Shown here in pieces: positions 30,401-39,400 of a DNA stretch of 64,000 nt (its first letter is position 1; each line of letters starts with the position of its first letter). The position numbers and the translations under genes are program-made. The stretch is from Mycteria americana (taxonomy: Eukaryota > Chordata > Aves > Ciconiiformes > Ciconiidae), in assembly GCF_035582795.1 (NCBI RefSeq), contig NC_134373.1, forward strand, positions 25,762,501 to 25,826,500, in the 5' to 3' direction. The notes under the pieces were generated by a model. That model saw nothing but the letters and a program-made list of their open reading frames with translations, ran no database searches and was not told the origin of the DNA.

Positions 30401-33400
30401 TACAGTTAACTTGAGCCCCTTATGTAATGAGAATAGCTCATCCGGTCCCAATTCTTCTTTTAACTAGGAGTTTATTAGGGGGGGTTGTTTTGTTTTTAAG
30501 TGGAGCAACAACAGCAGGTACAGAAAGAAAGAATAAAACAGTAATGTACCAAAGTCTCTGTATCAAGGGTAGGTCACTCGGATGTTAAACAAATTCTCAG
30601 AGACCAGCATCCTCATTCCTATGGCCTCAGTGACAATCTGTCCATGAACTGGCCTTGCCACAAAGTGCATAGCAAAGCACAATCCTGAAAACTGATCCCA
30701 TAACATGGGGTTTTAATTTAAAAAATAAAGTTGCTTGCATACCAAGAGTACTGTTTCATCAGTAACGCCTCACTCTCACACCATGCTGGCTTCCACTGTG
30801 GACAGTAAGCTCTAAGATGTCATTTTTCTCTGTTCACATAACACCTAGCACTTTGGGGTCCTAGACTGGGAAATAAATAACATTTCCTGGTATCCATGAT
30901 ATCAAGAAATCAACTGACACCACAGATTTCTTCGGCTTTCTGTGCCTTTTTTAGAGTGACTGATACCAGGAGTTCTCTCTTGCATTCACACGCCTGTATC
31001 TGCATCCCAGCAGATGCAGCAGACTGTGTCGGCAGGGAAAGGGTAAGGGAGATCTTGTACGTGTACCCCAGGAAAGGGCATAGAGGCAGACAAGCAGGGC
31101 ACAACCCCGATTGCAGCAGCAAAGCATTAAAGCAGTGTGTAGCTATCAGCAGGTGCACCATCCTCATCAGCTATCCAGCTACTGAAGGCAAGGTAAGCTC
31201 CAGAGGACAAGACACAGAACTCTGTACCTGCAGGTGCCTTTGCCTCTCCACAGCCTCCCAGACCAGCAGGAGACACATTCAGGGATCGACATCAGCAAGC
31301 CGCACTTGTGACATGTGCAACTGTGCCACACTTCAGAAATAAGTCATCATATCCTGCTCTCCTCTTATTTGTGTAGCCCAGACTACCCTTGAATCTTCAT
31401 GTTTCCCCAGGACCTCCTCTTTTCTGGAAACGGCTTCTTCCCAGGTGCAGGAGAGAATGAGCTGCCCCAGCTGTACAGGACTTGAGGAGACAGCAGTGCT
31501 GCCTCTCTCTGACAGCACTCACATGCCCCATTCCTCCTTGTGCACAAACCTGCACAACTCTCAAGAGTAACGTGCTTGGCAGGGGCTACAACCATGATGG
31601 GTGCATCAATTTTCCCTTCAGGAGTTATTCAGAGAGGAAAAGTGCTTTTGGTTGGAAGACACCTTCCAGTGTATGAAACATGGACACAATTGTTCACTCT
31701 GTTCCCATTATGGCAGGTTTTTGTGATGTTTTCTTTGTGAGTGAACATAGTTCTCAGGCTCCAGATCAACCTGCAAAGAAAATACTACAAGAGGCTCTTG
31801 CAGTGCCTTGGTTTGGGTAACTATCACTGCTGCAGCCATTCTGCAAGGGGCAAGGATGTCTCAAAAATGGATGCCTCTGCACTGTAGGTCCAAGTCAAAA
31901 AAACCTCTGTGGCTGCTATAAGTTTTTCAGCTACAAGTACTGCGTGTATACATACCTTCATCCTCCTGGCACACTGAGGCTGTTCAACGGGTATTAGGCA
32001 TCCAAGCCTTGTGTTTTTCCTGGCGATGGATCCATACACTCCTAGGCTTGGAAGCAGCATTGTGCTAAGCCAGCTCTCTTCCCAGCCTCAATGGGCTTTG
32101 TGGTTGTAAACCACAGAGCAGAGATTGGGCTAGAAAGGCCCTTGCCATCCAGGCAAAGCCAGGATCAGGTTTCAATAAATGCACTTTTCAACAGATTGAT
32201 CTAGATGATCATGAATAAGTGATAGGACAGATATAAAGAAACTTAGCTAATGGCTACAATATTGGTGGGGAGGGGGAGTCCCTGACACCCTAGACCCATA
32301 TGGGAAGGAATGCAAACTTGCTGTTTTTCTGATGTCAGGCTGAAATGCAATCATACAGCCAGTCCCTGGGTTATATCTGATCAGCAAAGCCTGGACCAGC
32401 TGCTGGATGGGAGGGGGCAACCCAGGAGGCCACAGGTAAGAGAGAGACAGAAGCAAGAACAGCTGAGCTGGCAGCAGCCAGCACAGAGCAGCCGGGAAGA
32501 GGGACAATGCAGCAGCGGGAATACAACAGCAGCAGCGATAACAGACACAAAAGTCTACTTCTTGTAAGGCACAAGGATGACATGCTGCAGAGCAAAGAGG
32601 GACTGGATTTCACCCAGGAAGGTCCTGTGCTCCCCACACAGTAGCCCACTGAGCCGAGGCAGCCTCTGCAAGCCAGCACAGCTCATGGAGCCAAGCACAA
32701 AGCTGCAGCCGTGGGTCCTGCTGCTCCAAGCTGCAGCCCAGGCTGAGCCCATGACTCAGACTGGTTCTGCCAATTAGCAGCCCCATTCCTTACTAATTAA
32801 AGAGCAAAGCCCTCAGTCTGCCAGCAGCTCTGCAGAATAGCAGTATCAGGAAAAGGTTTGTGCATTTTAAATAATCTAATCTGAGAGCAGTTTGTCACTT
32901 CTGGTCACTGATGTATGTGCACTGCTTCCCACCCCTCTTTCGCCTCCCCCTCCCATCTGTTCTGTTCCTCTCTCCTCCCCCAGTTTGGCTGCTGCACAGC
33001 TTCTCTTCTCCCCACTCTCCTGCACATCTCCCAGCTTCAGATATCCCCCAGGAAATGCCCGGTCCTTGAAGGTAATTCTTGCTCCTCTCAAAGGAGCAAC
33101 TACCCACTACAGCAACCACACCAGCTCCTCACCATGAGACTGGAGGGAGCGAACACCCAACTGTTCTCCCATGCTTCAATGCTGCCCTTTGCCATGAGCA
33201 CAAGGTGCACAGAGAGGAGGAGGAGGCAGGCGTGCATCCTTCCAGACTTCCCTGCGAGCTCTCTCCAGGCTCAGTTTGGGATGAGCTGCCCCCTGCAATT
33301 CCACCATGGGCAATGGAGTCACTGCCCTCCTCAGGTGCAGCAATAGTCCTACAGAGTTTGCAACCACCAGGGACCTTCTCACCATCCTTGAAAAGGCATA

Positions 33401-36400
33401 CTAAAGTTCAGTCCATAAAAGACAGTGGAGCTGCCCAGAACCACTTCCATGCTTTCTCTACTACCTCTTCTCCACCTAAAACTTCAATTAAAACAGGTCA
33501 TTCCATAGAATACGTTACTCACAGAGCCTGGATAGCTACAGATAAATATTCCCTGTCTCTGAACATTCCCGACACATCTCAGCAATGTCAGCTTTCCCAC
33601 ATCTTCTCCGTAGAAGCCCTAAGGAGAAGGAGACAACGTTGCACACGCAAAAGCCCAGCCTGGCCTGGCCCCAGCAAAGCTTTCACTGGTCAGCTAGCTG
33701 CTGCAAACTGAGCAAGCGAAGAGTTGTCCCTGCCCATCCCCCAGCACGGCCATTGCTTTAGGTCTCCTCTCCCTCTTGCCCCCAAATATATAGTACGGCA
33801 GCCTCCTTGCAGCTCCCTCCCTCCCTCAGATTCAGGCAATGGCTTCAAGGCTGAGGCTGGGCTGATGGACAGCTGAGTGGCATTCAAGGTCCACAGAGGA
33901 GAATTCAGGGCCTCGGAAGCCATGAGGATACAGCAGTCTATCACAGGGAAGCCAGCTCCAGCATCCTGTCTCCGAGCAGCCACTATGCAATGCATTTTGT
34001 AAAAATCTCAGATGAAAGCCCTGAGTATTTCTTCTGCAATGTTTATTATGCATAATTTGGGATTATTTCCAGTACCTTTTTGCATCTTGCCACACCCTTG
34101 ACTTCAATAATTCCCTGCCGTGTGGAGTTCTCACACATTATATGGAAAAGTACACTTTTTAATCAATCAGTCTCATCCCTGTGAAGCAGAAAATCCCTTT
34201 TTCTTGCAGTCAGAGGTGGAAGAACAGAGGAATCCAATCCACCTTCTCTGTCTCATCCATTATTTTCTGCTCTTTTGCCATGTCTCCCCCTATTTGTCAT
34301 TTCACTAATAAAGTATACTCAGGTTTTCAAACTCTTCATGTAAGACATTTTCCTAGCGTTCGATCGTCCTCAGTGTCTTTCCCTCAAACACCACATAGCA
34401 AGCAAGTGGAGTGCCTCTGAGCTGGGATGCACTGTCAGCCAATCTGAAATAAGAGTGAAAGTGGGGAAAAATGGGGGAAACAGCCCACGTAAGTAAGCAG
34501 CTGGGAGAGAGTAAAGACAGTAGAGTCCCTGTTTCACTATTTTCTCTTCTAAAATCATTGGGGACAAAGCCAGGTGCTAGTAACAGCATCCGGCTACTAG
34601 CTGGGGATGATAGCATTGTGAATGACAACAGAGACACGAATACGTTTTTAATAAACATCCCTGGAAAGTACCCCTCTTGCATCACACTGAGATGCTGAAG
34701 TGCTTTCCCATATATTAGTAAATGGAAAGGACGTAAAACATTTTAAAAATCAACAGGTCCAAGAGTTCCCAGAGATCTGTCCAATCAAGTTTCTCACCAG
34801 CTGATACTCATTTTTGATAAGCCTGGTAATGCTGAGGAAATTCCAAGAGACTGGAAGGGTCAGAGCCTAAATGAGGGCGATAGCAGAATTATCCCAAGTA
34901 ACCATGGGTTGCCTAGTCTGACAACCCCAGGGAAAATACAGAGGTTTTGCCTGCCGCTTTTCCAACTTAAAGATACTCTAGCTTTAATTATTGTCCACTG
35001 CCAGGCAACATGTGGAAAGAAGTCTAGTCAAAAAGACTTCTTTGTTCTTTGATTAGCAACCAAGCATAGGAGATAAACAGGAGACAGTAATAGACTCTCA
35101 GGGCATTGCTCATGTAGAACGCAGTATTCTGATAAAAGTCAGCCCTTGAGGAGCAAACAGCAGCAAAGGGATCTCAAAACAGTTGTTATAAATGGGGAAA
35201 AACATGACTAATTGAGGGAGTTCCTAACAAACCTCTGCAGAGGCAGGGTCAGTACTATTTTGTATTCTCATCGAGGACCTGAAATCAAAAGTGGCGCTGA
35301 CAGTACTAGCAGATGCCAACATCTGGTAGATCAGTAAGTACCCACAAGGATGAGACCATCAGAGCAGCGTGGATTCCACAGTCTGCTTGTTTGAACAAAA
35401 CAGGATTAAAATACAGCCAAACTGAAAGGTCAGCTTCAGGGGAGGAGGAATGCAAGGAGCACTTCAAACGGAGGAATGTCTTCTGGAAAGTCACAGACCC
35501 AAAGAGGATTGCAAATTGCTGAACAGAAACTCCCAGGACATTCGGTTGCAACAAGAGCATATGCGTGTCTGGGATGTATAAACAGGAGCAAGGAAGTTTA
35601 CTGCTTACTTATGCTTTGAGGTGTGAGAAAGAACCCTTCCAGAGAAAAATCTAAAAAACTCAAGTCATTTTCGTTATTCAGAAAGATCCCTTGTAATGCA
35701 AAAGTATTTGTGAAAATGGTATTGTCATTATGTAGATTTGCCAGAGCTAGGGCTGCCCTATCTACCCCAGACACTGATAGCAGGGGGATCACAGCAGCAT
35801 GTGGCCCAGCACGAGCTGCGAACCTCACCTCGGTCCCTGCATACTCAACTAACTCAACCCTGCTGAGAGGACGCTGCTGCCGGCAGTACCGAGACCACTG
35901 CTCTGCTACCTGCTGCCTCACCTTTGTCGGCAACCTGGTGCCAGGGAATAATTTCTTGCAGACAGAGAAGTTATTTGGGACGAAACAACTCTCATGATGC
36001 AGAAGAAAAGTAGGACCCAAAAATGGATGGAGCTGCCAGACACTTTAGAAATGAAGCAGGGTTTATTTTAAAACAAGGTTGTGTAAGCACTTGAAGAAAC
36101 TGCAAAAAGCAGGGGATCCTCCAGAAATAAGAAACCTTTCCAGAAAGTGTGATTCAGCCAAATCATCATTGGCTCAAGACGCAGGTAGCAGGAATAAACA
36201 GGACTAACACAGAGCCCTGCTCCTAACCCAAATTTCCACCTTCTCATCAAATACGCTGATCACTGTATCTACAAGAGGCCCCACCACTGGTTCAGTTCTG
36301 ACGATAATTATTGCGATTATAACGACAGGACCGAAGAGTCCCCAGACGCTGTGCCAACCGGTGCATGGCAGACAGGCCCTCTGGAGGTGTTTGTCCTGGG

Positions 36401-39400
36401 ACTCGCTCTACAGCACTGCTGAACTGTCTGCAATCTCAGATGGAAATGGGGAGACAGAACTGCAGAGCTTAGGGTAACTGGAGGATAACCAGGAAACCCA
36501 GACTCGCAGAAGTTTCAGTCTTAATGATCATATTTAAATAGCCCACACATTCTCCTTAAATAAGAAATTGCGGAACATTTGTGATTATTCTGTTAAAAAA
36601 AAGTGAGGCAAGGAGCGAAACGAGAGTGGTACAAGGTGGTTTTGGAGGCAGCAATGGGGCTGGCCCAGGGAGACCCGGTTCCCTTCACGTGGGGGCTCCC
36701 ATCCAGCGCCTGAGCCAGCCCACCCTCGCGCCGCTGATAGGATCTGACAAGGTCGCAGCTCACGCAGCCTGGCTCCAGACACATGCCCTAAGGACGGAGC
36801 TAACAGGACTCCCTCCCTTCCGCCAGACACTTCTTCGTGTCACCTTTGGCACGAGAGCTTTCTTCCCTAAAATTGCTGCTTCAGAACAGGGCGGCCGGGC
36901 CCTTTCGCCCTATGTCTGCCTCTTTATTGCTCTGAACGGTTTTGGGGAGATGCGGCTGGGATGGAGGATTCTGCATGTAGGAACATCCATGCTACACCAG
37001 CCCCATGCATACCTTCAAGGACAGTGGTAGTTCTCTTTAGCTGAACTACATAGACTACTTAAACAAAGAGGGGTTGCTCTGTTTGGAGCGCATTACGTAC
37101 ACAGCATTACGTACTCAGAGAGCATTACGTACACAGCATGGATGTAATAGCATTTCTCTGTCTCTTCCCAATCTCTCCTGATCCTCTTTCCTAAGAGGTC
37201 ACAATATTCTTGGTAAACTAAGAAGAGGTCGTCAGGGGAAGTCGGCGAAGCACATGGTCCTCAGGAGAGGAGAGAGGCTTGGTGGGAATACTCCTTCATG
37301 GAACAGCCCCACTGCTGAAGAAGACAACACTCTATCTACCGTTTCTTTCCACGATGGCATTTTCCTAAGCCAAGGGTTATCAACACACGGGCACTCAGCT
37401 CACTGTTATCTGGAAAGACAGCACATCACTCATGGTCAGCGTCATCCAAGTCAGCTGAACCATTTCCCTCATCTCAGACAGGAGTCTCTGGAAGGATTCT
37501 CCAGGACATCCGGCCATGCTTCTCTCTCACAGGAACTCCACCTTCTTCCAGCCGCAGGGAGCGTGGGGAGGGCAAACCAAGCTGTTGAGAAATCCAATCC
37601 AGGATGCCATGTATGAGCCCTCCCCACCCAGCACAAGCTGGGCTCCCTGGGGACACTGATCTCTGAATGATGCAGCCAGGCAGCTTCAACCGAGAGCTCA
37701 AAGCTGGTGAGAATCACATCTGCAACCAAAAATCGGACCAGTCCTGTACCTCCTGCAGGAAGCAGGCTCCACACTGCAAAGATGCATTTGTAGACAAGTC
37801 CCTTCAGCTCTTCTCCTTACCAATGTACTCTGGCTGTGAATGCTTACACACATGAGTTTACACCAGGACTAAGGAGCCATCAGACACCTGGAGGACAGCA
37901 TGTACAGCTGAGTATCACGTCACCAGCAAAGGGCCACACTCTGCAAACTAGCTGATGGCTTTGTGGAGTAGTCAGACACTTCACAGTTGCATCAAGCAGT
38001 CAGCACCCCTGCGCACAGCCAGGGCAAAGCTCCCAGAGCAAAAGAGACCTGGCGAGACCTGGCAGAGCTGCTTGCTCCCCACCTCAGTTTGAGGCTAAGA
38101 AAGCAGCTCAGATGCATGCATGGTGGCAACGCAGGTAGCCCTTGTACTCCTCCATGGACTTGACCCTGAGACTCCCCACGGGTTTGCATATGTCCCGGGG
38201 GGAAGTGGCTCCTCTCCCCACCTCCACGGCAGATGTCCCAGCCCACAAAGAAGAGACAGGCTGTAGCCAGGGGAGGATGGGGGACAGTAAGTGAAGACCA
38301 GGCCAAGCTGTAAGGCAGACAGCTCAGACCACCACAGCCGTGCAGGACATGAGCACAGGATCCCCCCTGCCTTTCTCTTCCTGTGTCAGAAAGCTTAAGG
38401 ACTTTGGGGGATTTATTTTACAACACAGATGAAAAGCATTGCATTTCACCAAAAGAGCAATGAGAAAAACTGTTTAACGCTTAAAATGCCAGCATTTCTA
38501 GGCCAGTAGCACATCAGCAGAAGGAGAACGGCATCTGTGACTCCACTGGATGCTGCTGCTCAGCGCAGGCTGACCGTGGGGCTGTGCCAGCTGGTCACTC
38601 CAACTGGAGAGCAGAGAGGGACGGGATGGGAGAAGTGTCTCCTTTAACCCTGGCCACGACATTCCTGCTCCTCAGGGGGAATTGGAGAGCGAGTCACATC
38701 CTCTGTGTCACCCCACATCCTGCCCACACTCCAGACACGCAGGGAAACTATCATCCGTCACCGCGCCACAGCCCTGGCCTCCAGGGCCCCTCCTCCCTGT
38801 CTGGGCACAGGACTTGCTGCAGCAGCCAAGAAAGGAGACAGCGGAGTGCACGCACTGTCTCGGCTCCTCTGCTCGTAGCCAGCTGGAGCAAAGGCATCAT
38901 CCGTCACATCCCTGAGCCATGCTGCACACCAGACCTCCGATGGCAGAGGCACACATCTTTGTGCTGTACCACTTGCTGAGGATGAAGGCTTTCTAATCTG
39001 ATCCGCCTGGGATGCCACAGGGGAAGAGCAGCGGCAGCACGCAACCCGCCAGCTCACCGTCCCCAGGGTCAGCAGTCAGAGGAGGGCACAGCACATGGGA
39101 AGCCCTTCAGCTGTCTCAAGCAGACACAACTGGCCAAAACTGTTCCCCCCTTGGCAGAGCCAGGATGATAAGTAGGTCGAACCCATCACTAAGCCACTTA
39201 TCATAGATAAACTTCAAAGAATAGGAACTCCTTTCGTCTCCAGCATGCTGAGGGAGGAACCAGGGAAGCTGGGAAGACCCACAGCATCCCCACCTAACCC
39301 CAGACACTGACCACATCACTGAGCATGGTATCTAAGTGCTGCAAGCACAGCATGGGAGCCTGCTAAGGCAAGACCAACAACACGCTGGGGTTTATGCTAT

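Noticed and set aside
33079..33711. 210-codon plus-strand frame in intron 1
   Set aside because: No splice partners or recognisable protein features, and composition like the surrounding intron.
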